A stretch of DNA of 64,000 nucleotides from contig JALWPV010000028.1 of assembly GCA_027080775.1 (NCBI GenBank), positions 62,001 through 126,000 on the forward strand. The letters are read 5' to 3'. Origin of the DNA: Acidilobaceae archaeon (GTDB taxonomy: Archaea > Thermoproteota > Thermoprotei_A > Sulfolobales > Acidilobaceae). The translations under genes were made by a program, and so were the position numbers. The notes under the pieces are model-generated. The model was not told where the DNA came from. It was given only the letters and a program-made list of their open reading frames with translations, and made no database searches. This document shows, one piece after another, positions 41,596 to 49,496 of this stretch; position 1 is the first letter of the stretch, and each line of letters starts with the position of its first letter.

Positions 41596-43515
41596 TTAGA
41601 ACCACAGTTTCTCCCATTCAGGGCTGCCCTCGCGCACCTTCACTATAGCGTTGAAGGGACACACCTGGGCGCATACCCCGCAGCCCGTGCATAGGTCAGG
41701 GTCTATCCACGCCTTCCCATCGCTCTTGACCATTATCGCCGGGCACGTGAATGCATTGTAGCATATCCCGCATGCGGTGCATTTGTCTTCTACCACGGCG
41801 TAGAGCGGCGTCTCCACCCCGCGGCGGCGGGCGATTCTGTCTATGTAAAGCGAGCAGGCCCTCCTGGCTACCGCCACAGCGGGCTTTTTGTTATCCACAA
41901 CATACTTTAGGGCGTCCCTCAGCGCGTTGAAGGCCTCCTTCAGGTTGTAGGGGTCGAACACCACAACCTTCTCCACCCCTAACCCGCGTGCAACGTCTTC
42001 GATCGGTATCCACCTGGCCTTCTCGCCCATAGCCGTTATTCCCGTTGAGGGGTTCGGCTGCTCGCCGGTCATGGCAGTCACCCTGTTATCCATGACTAAC
42101 ACCAGGAGTGGATTGCCATTGTAGACGGCGTTGGCTAGGGCTGGCAAGCCCGCGTGATAGAATGTTGAATCACCAATAATCGCTATCGCAACCTGACCCT
42201 CCGCCACTCGAGCAAGGCCGTTAGCCGCCCCTATGCTGCCCCCCATCTCTAGTATCAGGTCCTGCTCCTGGAAGGGCGGTAGGACGCCTAGGCTATAGCA
42301 TCCTATATCACCGCTATACACGGCCTTTAGGCTAAGCGAGTTTACTGCCTTCCGCAAGGCGAAGTATGTCGCCCGATGCGGGCATCCCGGGCACATTGCT
42401 GGAGGCCTCTCAGGCAACTCCAAATCAACAGTGTTGCCTGCCCTCCAGGGCGTCTCAAGCGGGTTCTTCCCCATGAATTCCAGTATGGCCCTCGCCGCCC
42501 TATCGAGCGTCATCTCGCCCTCATAGCCCACGTAGTCTTTCCCGTGTACCTCCACGTCTAAGCCCTCGCTGGCTACGAGGTCCTTGAGCTGCATCTCCAC
42601 TACGGGCTCTAATTCCTCCACTACAAGGACCCTCTCCGCACCTGCAATAGCTTCCCTCACGAGCCTCGCTGGCAGAGGCACGGGTGTGCCGACCTTAGCC
42701 ACTGCCACATCTAAGCCCAGTCTGTCAACGGCCTCTCTCACATAGGCATAAGAGATCCCAGAGGCCACGATGACGACCCTCGAGGATCCCTCTACCCTGT
42801 TAAAGGGGAGATCGTTAACAGCCTCCTTGACCCGCATCCACCTCTCTATGATGGCCTTCCTACGCTCTCTCGCGTGGGCTGGTATCAGAGTGAACCTCTT
42901 AGGATCCTTCTTGAAGTATCCCTTGGGGGCTCTAGGCCTTAGCTGGCCCAGCTTCACGGGGCCCCGTGTGTGGGACACCCTCGTTGTTGGAGTCATGAGG
43001 ATGGGCGTCCCTAGCTTCTCACTAAAGTCTAGGGCGGTAGCAGCCATTTCTTTAGCTTCCGCGGGCGAGTGTGGCTCGAAAACAGGTACGTAGGCCATCA
43101 TGCCGTAGAACCGGTTGTCCTGCTCGTTCTGGCTACTCCACATGCTAGGATCCTCAGCGCTTACAATAAGGAGGCCTGATCTGACACCAACGTATGATAT
43201 ACTCATGAAGGCGTCAGCTGCAACATTAAGGCCGACGTGCTTCATAGCCGCTAGCGCTCTCACGCCACTAGCGCTAGCGGCAAAAGCGGCCTCGAGCGCC
43301 ACCTTCTCGTTCGTGCTCCACTCAACGTATATACCAAGCTTCTTGGCTACTGACGCGAGCGTCTCAACTATCTCGGTGGAGGGAGTCCCCGGGTAGGCGG
43401 ATGCGAAACCTAGGCCAGCCTCGAGCGCGCCGCGGGCTATAGCCTCGTTGCCCAGGAGGAGCACCTCGGCTCCCGGGGGTCCTAGGACTTCCGGGGAAGG
43501 CAAGGCTGCTCCCAC
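41596..43515 (-). CDS. iorA: indolepyruvate:ferredoxin oxidoreductase alpha subunit, 639 aa
   Basis: Converts arylpyruvates with CoA to aryl-acetyl-CoA, reducing ferredoxin. The alpha-type half begins LLLGNEAIARGALEAG with SAYPGTPSTEI; AMKHVGLNVAADAFMS follows. The TPP half shows PPAMCPGCPHRATYFALRKA (cysteines) and IGDSTFYHAG. The C-terminus has a two-cluster ferredoxin domain: CTACGICYNAFTCP (with the unusual five-residue gap known for IorA) and CTGCGVCAQVCP. GTG 43515 is the start. iorB follows closely. Confidence 0.96.
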   Translation of the reverse strand: MGAALPSPEVLGPPGAEVLLLGNEAIARGALEAGLGFASAYPGTPSTEIVETLASVAKKLGIYVEWSTNEKVALEAAFAASASGVRALAAMKHVGLNVAADAFMSISYVGVRSGLLIVSAEDPSMWSSQNEQDNRFYGMMAYVPVFEPHSPAEAKEMAATALDFSEKLGTPILMTPTTRVSHTRGPVKLGQLRPRAPKGYFKKDPKRFTLIPAHARERRKAIIERWMRVKEAVNDLPFNRVEGSSRVVIVASGISYAYVREAVDRLGLDVAVAKVGTPVPLPARLVREAIAGAERVLVVEELEPVVEMQLKDLVASEGLDVEVHGKDYVGYEGEMTLDRAARAILEFMGKNPLETPWRAGNTVDLELPERPPAMCPGCPHRATYFALRKAVNSLSLKAVYSGDIGCYSLGVLPPFQEQDLILEMGGSIGAANGLARVAEGQVAIAIIGDSTFYHAGLPALANAVYNGNPLLVLVMDNRVTAMTGEQPNPSTGITAMGEKARWIPIEDVARGLGVEKVVVFDPYNLKEAFNALRDALKYVVDNKKPAVAVARRACSLYIDRIARRRGVETPLYAVVEDKCTACGICYNAFTCPAIMVKSDGKAWIDPDLCTGCGVCAQVCPFNAIVKVREGSPEWEKLWF

Positions 43516-43614
43516 TGGACGCCTTGGGGCAGGCTAGTATAAGATTCTGAGTCCAAAAGCCTCCCCGGAGAGGTTTCTCAACGATTCGCTATTCCTCCTA
43601 CGGCTACACAATAG

Positions 43615-43630
43615 AAATATTTATATATCT
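43615..43630 (+). promoter_or_regulatory. TATA box region before the 43674 gene
   Basis: The run aaatatttatatatct stands out in a GC-rich setting; a start site about 26 bases on gives a leader of about 26 bases with gaggtgag before ATG 43674. Confidence 0.5.
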
Positions 43631-43673
43631 CCCTGCCACGCTTGTAACTGGAGTAGAGGAGGTGAGACCTATT

Positions 43674-44129
43674 ATGGTACAGCGCGCTGAAGCACTCAGA
43701 AGCGGTGGAGAGAAGAGAACAAACACTGAAGCCGCTGATAGAGGGAAGCTACTCGAGAAACTTAGGAGGATAGCTCTCCGCGAGCTAGAGAAGAGAAGCA
43801 CTACCCTAGTAGACGAGCCATGGATAAGCGTTACCACAGCGCTCAGCGATAAGGACATCGAGGAGATGGTACTAATGATACTAAGGGAGGCTCGGTGCCC
43901 CCTAACATGGAGGGAGATGAAATACATATTCGCCGGCGTCGTTGGTGAGGATAGGCTACGCAAGATACTGATAAACCTGAAGGCTAGAGGAGTAATAGCC
44001 GAGCTAACTAAGATAAGATTCGCGCTACCCGAATACGTGCCTGTAGAGGAGATACACAAGGTAAAGAACCCTGGGGTCTTGGGGAAGATATACGAGAGGC
44101 TTAGAGAGAAGAGGATACCACCAAATTAG
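43674..44129 (+). CDS. hypothetical winged-helix-like protein, 151 aa
   Basis: Highly charged N-terminal helix (residues 15-45), then SDKDIEEMVLMILREARCPLTWREMKYIFAGVVGEDRLRKILINLKARGVIAEL in sequence, which reads as a winged helix (three helices and RGVIAELTKIRFALPEY as wing). A basic C-terminal tail follows. DNA or RNA binding is likely, the family is not recognised. ATG 43674 has gaggtga eight bases upstream. It has its own strong TATA box and leads a group of small genes before the initiator tRNA. Confidence 0.7.
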   Translation: MVQRAEALRSGGEKRTNTEAADRGKLLEKLRRIALRELEKRSTTLVDEPWISVTTALSDKDIEEMVLMILREARCPLTWREMKYIFAGVVGEDRLRKILINLKARGVIAELTKIRFALPEYVPVEEIHKVKNPGVLGKIYERLREKRIPPN

Positions 44130-44162
44130 CCCCCACACCTCTACCCTCCTCTGGGGAACTCC

Positions 44163-44387
44163 TTGACTGGGAGGCTGAAAGCCAAGGTTAAGATAATGGG
44201 TGTTCTAGCCTTCGTCGAAACCGAACTCGGCGAGCGAGCTGTAGTCCCCGTGAGCAGTCTTTGCTCGATGCTCCGCAGGTTCCGCCTCAAGGTCGCAGAG
44301 GGAGATAGGGTTGAGTGCCCTGAGACAATAGAGATAGGTGAGAGCGATGTCGTCACTGTCGACGCTAGCGGAGAGAGTGAGGAGTGA
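44163..44387 (+). CDS. hypothetical small protein, 74 aa
   Basis: Beta-rich chain: RLKAKVKIMGVLAFVETELGERAVVPVSSLCSML, then RLKVAEGDRVECPETIEIGESDVVTVD. The alternation and Gly/Val/Glu content suggest a small beta-barrel. TTG 44163 follows ctggggaact. It overlaps the next gene by 41 bases, so translation is probably coupled. No family recognised. Confidence 0.55.
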   Translation: MTGRLKAKVKIMGVLAFVETELGERAVVPVSSLCSMLRRFRLKVAEGDRVECPETIEIGESDVVTVDASGESEE

Positions 44388-44682
44388 GCTTCGTGCGAAG
44401 GGTCTGAGAGTGGGACTCCCCCGAGGGTCTGGAGCCTGCGTGGAGTTACCCGTGGATTACGGGGACAGCGTAGTCTATGTCTACATGTACCCGGGTCGTT
44501 TCAGTGAGGCTCTGGTGGCTAAGATAACGCCTACGAGATGTGGGTGCCAGCGAGCGCTGCTGTGCCCCTACGGGCTCTACGCTCTTGCCGAGCCTGAAGC
44601 ACTTAGCGAGGCAATCCAAGCAAAGCTGTATAGGGCATCTATTATAGCTAGGATGATCAAGGAGGAGGGCATAAACCTATAG
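44347..44682 (+). CDS. hypothetical protein with Cys cluster, 111 aa
   Basis: An alpha/beta chain: TLAERVRSELRAKGLRVGLPRGSGACVELPVDYGDSVVYVYMYPGR in pieces, then TRCGCQRALLCPYGLYAL. Three cysteines in C-x-C-x5-C with one earlier Cys may bind a metal. It ends in a helix (IIARMIKEEG). ATG 44347 has ataggtga five bases upstream. It sits just before initiator tRNA-Met. No family recognised. Confidence 0.6.
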   Translation: MSSLSTLAERVRSELRAKGLRVGLPRGSGACVELPVDYGDSVVYVYMYPGRFSEALVAKITPTRCGCQRALLCPYGLYALAEPEALSEAIQAKLYRASIIARMIKEEGINL

Positions 44683-44747
44683 CTCCACCTTGCCCCAAGA
44701 TTTATTAGCCCACCCAAGCATTCAACTTCCAACTGGCGGGGTAAAGC

Positions 44748-44861
44748 AGCGGGGTAGGGTAGCCAGGTAGCCCGCGGGGCTCATAAGAGCCCCCAGGCAC
44801 TAGAGGCCTGGGGGTCTGGGAGACCCCGAGGTCGGTGGTTCAAATCCACCCCCCGCTACCA
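44748..44861 (+). tRNA. initiator tRNA-Met(CAU) with canonical intron
   Basis: Acceptor AGCGGGG/CCCCGCT with A1:U72, the archaeal initiator hallmark, discriminator A and encoded CCA (44859-44861). D-arm GGGT/GCCC, anticodon stem CGGGG/CCCCG with loop CTCATAA, T-arm GGTGG-TTCAAAT-CCACC. The three G:C pairs next to the anticodon loop are as expected. The 37-base insert at 44786-44822, between positions 37 and 38, must be removed for the anticodon stem to form. Confidence 0.95.
44786..44822 (+). other. 37-nt intron of initiator tRNA-Met
   Basis: Inserted at the canonical 37/38 site. The segment cccccagg...cctggggg forms a strong internal stem. Removal restores the CTCATAA anticodon loop closed by CGGGG/CCCCG. 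Splicing by the bulge-helix-bulge endonuclease is expected. Confidence 0.85.
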
Positions 44862-44948
44862 CGCCCGCCCCGAGGGCGTGGGGCGGCCCCGCCGCCACCT
44901 CCTAGCCTCCCTCTAAGAGGCCTTAGGAGCCATGGAGGCGCTAACCCT

Positions 44949-45146
44949 ATGGCCAGGGTAGTAGTTGAGCCCGAAGGCAGGGTTATCGAGGTTAGGGAGC
45001 CCCTAAGGGTGAGTGAGCTCCTAGCCTCGCTCGGGCTTAACTCTGAGGAGGCCGTTGTACTCATTAATGGAACCCCGGTGCCAGAGCAGGCTGTTATAGA
45101 GGGTGAAGACGAGGTGAGGGTTCTGAGGGTGCGATCGAGTGGCTAG
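44949..45146 (+). CDS. ubiquitin-like sulfur carrier protein (ThiS/MoaD/SAMP/TtuB-like), 65 aa
   Basis: A complete beta-grasp: ARVVVEPEGRVIEVREPLRVSELLASLGLNSEEAVVLINGTPVPEQAVIEGEDEVRVLRV in pieces. The C-terminus ends R-S-S-G: terminal Gly is kept but the usual second Gly is Ser. Its C-terminus would be adenylated by an E1 (candidate at 16168) and carry sulfur as thiocarboxylate. It overlaps ttuA by eight bases, which identifies tRNA 2-thiolation as the likely role. ATG 44949 starts a family-like N-terminus; the longer frame back to 44835 runs into the tRNA. Confidence 0.85.
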   Translation: MARVVVEPEGRVIEVREPLRVSELLASLGLNSEEAVVLINGTPVPEQAVIEGEDEVRVLRVRSSG

Positions 45147-46128
45147 GATACCGCCTTGCAGCGTGTGCGGCAAGCCCGCTGTGGCTTATGTGAGGCCCCT
45201 CCGCAAATTCCTGTGTAGGGAGCACTTCATCGAGTACTTTAACAGGAGGGTTGCGAGGATACTAGAGAGGGCTCGAGTAGGCCCGGGCGACAGGATCCTG
45301 GTGGCCCTATCTGGAGGCAAGGATAGTGCGGCCCTACTTAACGCCTTGGCCGACCTGAGGAGATCGTTTGGCTATGAACTCATAGCTGTCCACATTGATT
45401 TGGGCATCAGAGGCTTCTCCGAGGAGAGTCGTAGGGCCGTGGAGGCGGAGTCCGCTAGGCTTGGTGTTCCCCTGCTGGTGGTTGATTTGAGGGAGGCTAT
45501 AGGGGTCTCGATCCCAGAGCTGGCTAGGATGTCGAGGAGGCCTACATGCAGCGTTTGTGGCCTCGTGAAGAGGTACGTTCTGAACGCGGCAGCGGTGGAG
45601 TCCCGGGCTAGGTACATAGCGATGGGCCACAACGGTGACGACATTATCGCATATGCGATCAAGTCGTTCCTGGGCCAGGATCTTGAGTCACTCCGCAAGC
45701 TGGGGCCTTACAGCGACTCTATGGAAGGCTTAGCTGTAGGGAGGCTTAGGCCCCTATACATGATCACCGAGAAGGAGTCCCTGGTATACGCGCTACTCAA
45801 GAGGGCCCACATTAACAGGGCCACATGCCCCCATCTCGACCCCAACCAGCTGGAGGTAGTAATAAAGCACCTAATGAACGAGTTCGAGACGCGCAGGCCG
45901 GGGGTCAAGATACAGCTACTGGGGAACCTCGCGAGGAGGTACCGCGACTACCCAGAGCCCAGGGAGGCGGTGGCCGCCTGCCCCTCCTGCGGGCTCATAA
46001 GCTCAGGGGGGGAGTGCTCGTTCTGCAGGCTAACCAGGAAGGCCCTGGGAGAGCCCATGGGGCGTAGGGTCAGGCTCTATATCCGGGGCAAACTCGAGGA
46101 GCTAGGCCTCGGGGGCGCTAGCGGTTGA
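45139..46128 (+). CDS. ttuA: tRNA 2-thiouridine synthetase, TtuA/NcsA/TtcA family, 329 aa
   Basis: Adenylates and thiolates uridine 54 or 34 of tRNA. N-terminal zinc finger CSVCGKPA...C..H (7-30), PP-loop LSGGKDSAALL near 56, catalytic and Fe-S cysteines CSVCG (135-138) and ATCPHL near 232, GHNGDDIIAY, and a C-terminal zinc finger CPSCG...CSFC (about 277-293). The order matches Thermus and Pyrococcus TtuA, an enzyme with a 4Fe-4S cluster. GTG 45139 overlaps the sulfur-carrier gene. It is followed by a four-base overlap with the phospholipid synthase gene. Confidence 0.93.
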   Translation: MARIPPCSVCGKPAVAYVRPLRKFLCREHFIEYFNRRVARILERARVGPGDRILVALSGGKDSAALLNALADLRRSFGYELIAVHIDLGIRGFSEESRRAVEAESARLGVPLLVVDLREAIGVSIPELARMSRRPTCSVCGLVKRYVLNAAAVESRARYIAMGHNGDDIIAYAIKSFLGQDLESLRKLGPYSDSMEGLAVGRLRPLYMITEKESLVYALLKRAHINRATCPHLDPNQLEVVIKHLMNEFETRRPGVKIQLLGNLARRYRDYPEPREAVAACPSCGLISSGGECSFCRLTRKALGEPMGRRVRLYIRGKLEELGLGGASG

Positions 46129-46844
46129 GGCCTGCAGATGCCGCAACACTCGCCGGCGGGGCCCTAGCAGGGGCATCGATGCCGCTCGCAGTGGCGGGCC
46201 ATTATTCCATTGCCGTCAGGCTCCTAATGCTAGCCTACCTATGCGACGTCCTCGACGGCTGGCTCGCCAGACGCTACGGCGGATCCACCAGCGAGGGCCT
46301 AATGCTGGATAGGGCCCTCGACAGGGTGTCGCAAGTCCTCGCCCCCCTGACGCTTTATACAGCCTGGGTCTCCGCGAGGCTGACGCCACTCGAGTCCGTG
46401 CTGCTGGCCTTGTATGCCGGGGGCATAGTGGCGGTGGCCTTCTGGAGACTCGTCCACAGGATAGTCTGGCGCCTAACACACTTCGCTGGGCTCCCACTGT
46501 TCGTTCACGCTGGCGTCATGCTGTCAAGCTACATAGCAGACTCTCCAGTAAACCCGCTTATACTGCTCGCGCTCCTAGCAGCCTCAGCGGCTCCCATACC
46601 CTACGTTAGAAGGCTGTCTAAGTCATCATCCACGCCCAGCCCCGGGGTGGCCCCACGGGCAGCTGCAGTGCTAGTGTTGGCCCTGCTCCCGTATAGGAAC
46701 CCGGTAGTAATACTCCTAGGCAAGTTGGTACTGATATCACTCCTACTTTACGCCGCAGTAGGCGCGCTCCCCCCACTACTAGGTGTAACGCCCGGGCCGC
46801 GGAGCGGGGAGAGTGGGCGCTCCACCTCCCATCAGCTAGGGTGA
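46125..46844 (+). CDS. CDP-alcohol phosphatidyltransferase family membrane protein, 239 aa
   Basis: Membrane enzyme transferring a polar head group to CDP-archaeol or similar. The signature D-G-x2-A-R-x8-G-x3-D-x3-D is perfect (DGWLARRYGG, then GLMLDRALD) near residue 45. Six or so membrane helices follow. It may make archaetidylserine or archaetidylinositol phosphate; head group cannot be told. TTG 46125 overlaps the ttuA stop by four bases. The 3' end overlaps the convergent AOR gene by nine bases. Confidence 0.88.
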   Translation: MRPADAATLAGGALAGASMPLAVAGHYSIAVRLLMLAYLCDVLDGWLARRYGGSTSEGLMLDRALDRVSQVLAPLTLYTAWVSARLTPLESVLLALYAGGIVAVAFWRLVHRIVWRLTHFAGLPLFVHAGVMLSSYIADSPVNPLILLALLAASAAPIPYVRRLSKSSSTPSPGVAPRAAAVLVLALLPYRNPVVILLGKLVLISLLLYAAVGALPPLLGVTPGPRSGESGRSTSHQLG

Positions 46845-48716
46845 CCTGGCCAGTAGCGGGCGCAGTTTCTCGGGGACTAGGTCTAGCATATCGAGGTATA
46901 TCATGGTTGATATAAGGGGTACCCCACTGCTACTCCACCCCCTAGCTGCATAATACTCGCTCTTCATGACATTGAGTTCCTCTGGCCTCACCAAGCTGCC
47001 CCTGCTCGGCCCGGAGGATATGGGCTCCACCATTAGGCGTACTGGTAGTGTGTCGTCCCTAGCCGGGTCCAAGCCCATCCAGATGTTAGCGATCCTCTCG
47101 AGATTCACCGCGCGCTCACCCGCCCTCAGGAGATCGCCTGGAGTCTCCTTGAGTCCTGTGACTGCTTCCACTAGCGGCGAGACGTTCTCTGGATTCAGCG
47201 TGTACCTGGAGAACTTACAGATACCGGTGGCGTCATAGAATCCCATGAGGTCCTCAGCCTGCTTGACTAGGACCCCCTTACCACGCACCGCCAGCCTATC
47301 AACGCCCTCGTACACCCAGAGCTTGCCGGGCAGTTCTATGGCGTAGGCTCCACTTGTCAAGTGATCCCCACCTCTACTCGAGACAGCGAAGCCCAGGGCC
47401 ATCCCCTTCAAGCCCCTGGCATCATATGCTGGGAGCTCCATGCCTTTCACGTTGATTGAGAGCTCCGCTCCGGCGCCCAGCCTCTCAGCGGCCCTCCTAG
47501 ACCCGTCGGCTAGGAGGCTGCCGAGGCGCCCCCTCCTATACGCCATGTCCCTTATGAGCCCGGCTATCGACTCGACGTCGCCCCAGCTGGGGGCGCCCTC
47601 GAGTAGGCCCTCCTCGCCAGCGTGTATGGCCCAGGCTATGGTGGCGCCTAGGCTTATAGTGTCGAACCCCAGCTCATCCGCGAGGCTGTTGAGATAGGCT
47701 ATATCGTCTATCCTGCAGATGCCGAGGTCCGAGCCTAGAGCGTAGACGGTCTCATACTCAGGCCCGTCGACCCTGGCGCCCCTAGCCTCGAGCACCTGGC
47801 TGCAGGGCCTAGCACAGCCCACGCAGGGGTTCCTCGATACCCTCTTCTCTGGGGCGAACCGGGATAGCTCCCTGTGTGCCCTCTCGGAATCCCGGCACCA
47901 GGAGAGGTCGCTCCTCTTCCAGTTGAGACCCGGGAATACCCCGTACTTCTTATTCGTGTAGTCGAGAATTATCGGCGTGCCATACTCGACTAGAGCCTTG
48001 CTGGCCTGGTTCTCCGACGTGATCCTATTCAGGGCCACAGCCAGCCTCCTGGCCTCGGGGGGATCCAGGGGCCTGGGGTCCCGGTAGCCCCTAACTAGGA
48101 TCGCCTTGAGCCTCTTCGCCCCCATGACCGCGCCCAGGCCCGTCCTGCCAGCCTGCCTCCCGCCAACGTCTATCATGGATATAGCTGAGAGGTTCTCCCC
48201 CGCTGGTCCTATTATTGCGTCCGCGTAGCCCTTGAAGTCCCTGGAGAGGGCGGCCCTGGCCTCCCCCACAGTCTTACCCCAGAGCCCTCTGGCCTGCTCC
48301 ACGCGGGCGCCAGTCTCATCTAACACTAGCACTCCCGGCTCCTCCAGGGCGCCCCTGATAACGAGGAAGTCGTATCCCAGCCTCCGCACCTCCAAGCCGA
48401 GGCGCCCGCCAGCCATGCTACGGCCTAGGAGCCCTGTGAGGGGGCTCCTAGCTACAAACGCCGTCTTGCTGGCCGTGCTCAACCCCGAGCCCACAAGGGC
48501 TCCCGGGGCTATCACCAGGGGGTTCTCGGGCGCCAGCGGCTTGGGCGGCTCGCTGAGGCTGGCAGCCAGGGAGAGCCACAGGTAGACCGCTAGGCTCCTA
48601 CCGCCTAGGAGCCTTTGGTACACATTGCCAGGGACCTCAAGGATTTCCACGCCGACACCATCAGCCCCATGGAGATCCAGGATCAGGCCCTTATACGAGA
48701 ACCAGCCCGGCCCCAC
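46836..48716 (-). CDS. aor: tungsten aldehyde:ferredoxin oxidoreductase, 626 aa
   Basis: Oxidises aldehydes to acids with ferredoxin as acceptor. N-terminal domain: LGGRSLAVYL, GLSTASKTAFVARSPLTGLLGRSMAGGRLG and FLVIRG, pterin-binding. The 4Fe-4S ligands are CVGCARPC near residue 297 and the Cys of GICKF near 498. The DGPEYET and DATGICKFSRY pterin motifs are present. Length is typical of AOR and close to formaldehyde FOR. It fits with the keto-acid oxidoreductases here as part of peptide fermentation, where it disposes of aldehydes. Substrate specificity is unresolved. Confidence 0.93.
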   Translation of the reverse strand: MGPGWFSYKGLILDLHGADGVGVEILEVPGNVYQRLLGGRSLAVYLWLSLAASLSEPPKPLAPENPLVIAPGALVGSGLSTASKTAFVARSPLTGLLGRSMAGGRLGLEVRRLGYDFLVIRGALEEPGVLVLDETGARVEQARGLWGKTVGEARAALSRDFKGYADAIIGPAGENLSAISMIDVGGRQAGRTGLGAVMGAKRLKAILVRGYRDPRPLDPPEARRLAVALNRITSENQASKALVEYGTPIILDYTNKKYGVFPGLNWKRSDLSWCRDSERAHRELSRFAPEKRVSRNPCVGCARPCSQVLEARGARVDGPEYETVYALGSDLGICRIDDIAYLNSLADELGFDTISLGATIAWAIHAGEEGLLEGAPSWGDVESIAGLIRDMAYRRGRLGSLLADGSRRAAERLGAGAELSINVKGMELPAYDARGLKGMALGFAVSSRGGDHLTSGAYAIELPGKLWVYEGVDRLAVRGKGVLVKQAEDLMGFYDATGICKFSRYTLNPENVSPLVEAVTGLKETPGDLLRAGERAVNLERIANIWMGLDPARDDTLPVRLMVEPISSGPSRGSLVRPEELNVMKSEYYAARGWSSSGVPLISTMIYLDMLDLVPEKLRPLLARSP

Positions 48717-48811
48717 AACCAGCCCCCCGCGGACTTCGGGATGGCGTCATAACAATTTAGCCTTGGCTTGAAGGGCTAGTGTTAGCAGGCTATGCCCGAG
48801 GATCCTGGGTG

Positions 48812-48889
48812 TGGTGGGCCCGCGGGGATTTGAACCCCGGACCTCCGCCGTGTAAGGGCGGCGTCCTAACCAGGCTAGACGACGGGCCC
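48812..48889 (-). tRNA. tRNA-Val(UAC)
   Basis: Acceptor GGGCCCG/CGGGCCC, discriminator A, encoded CCA at 48814-48812. D-arm GTCT...GGAC, anticodon stem CCGCC/GGCGG with loop CTTACAC (anticodon TAC), T-arm CGGGG-TTCAAAT-CCCCG. No intron is needed. Confidence 0.95.
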
Positions 48890-48933
48890 CCGGCTCGGGG
48901 GTGAATGCACCTGGCAGTTTATAGGCCCTACGT

Positions 48934-49452
48934 CTAGCAGGCTAGTTGCTTCTCCTTGCTGCACCTAGCCAGGTTCCCGGCCGCCTTACGTAGTGGGGCC
49001 TCGACTGCCTTTAGGGCGTACATCATTGTATAGTATTCCCTCATTATTCCATCCACGCTGGAGAGGTCGATCTCTATTTTGGCCTTCGAGTCCCCGGACG
49101 GCAGCTCTACGACTGCCCTACCCCTCTCTATCACTAAGCCCGCGTTCTTGGTCGAGATTCTTAGTGTGGAGTCGAGGGCCACGGCGGAGAACGCGGAGGA
49201 GTGGTACTTCCATATGGCGTTTGGGGCAACCACTATTGAGGCGCAACCAGTACTACAAGGCTTATCCTCGGAGGGCCTACAGCCCCGGGACCTCTCCGCT
49301 ACACATGATGCCCTCGCGATGAGGCTGTCAAAAGACTCGACCAGCGCTACTATCCTGGATATGAGCCCTACGGCCCTGGCGGCGGCTAGCCCTGTCTTCG
49401 GCATCCTCTCTATGAGGGCTTCGTAATAGGATACCACCTGCTCGCCCGGCAC
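48934..49452 (-). CDS. hypothetical protein, 172 aa
   Basis: N-terminal helical half (EALIERMPKTGLAAARAVGLISRIVALVESFDSLIARA in pieces) with a cysteine-rich loop (CVAERSRGCRPSEDKPCSTGC), then a beta-rich middle (AVALDSTLRISTKNAGLVIERGRAVVELPSG) and a helical C-terminus with a final Cys. It may bind a metal through the Cys loop. Family is not recognised. GTG 49452 is the first start; other starts a few codons in are possible. It lies between tRNA-Val and the cysteine-rich gene. Confidence 0.6.
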   Translation of the reverse strand: MPGEQVVSYYEALIERMPKTGLAAARAVGLISRIVALVESFDSLIARASCVAERSRGCRPSEDKPCSTGCASIVVAPNAIWKYHSSAFSAVALDSTLRISTKNAGLVIERGRAVVELPSGDSKAKIEIDLSSVDGIMREYYTMMYALKAVEAPLRKAAGNLARCSKEKQLAC

Positions 49453-49496
49453 TCCATCGCACCCTGCGGGTGAGCCTGTGGAGGGGAATTCTTATG

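Noticed and set aside
44835-44948. Extension of the sulfur-carrier frame upstream of ATG 44949
   Set aside because: It starts inside the initiator tRNA and codes a Pro/Arg-rich stretch; the beta-grasp begins right after ATG 44949.
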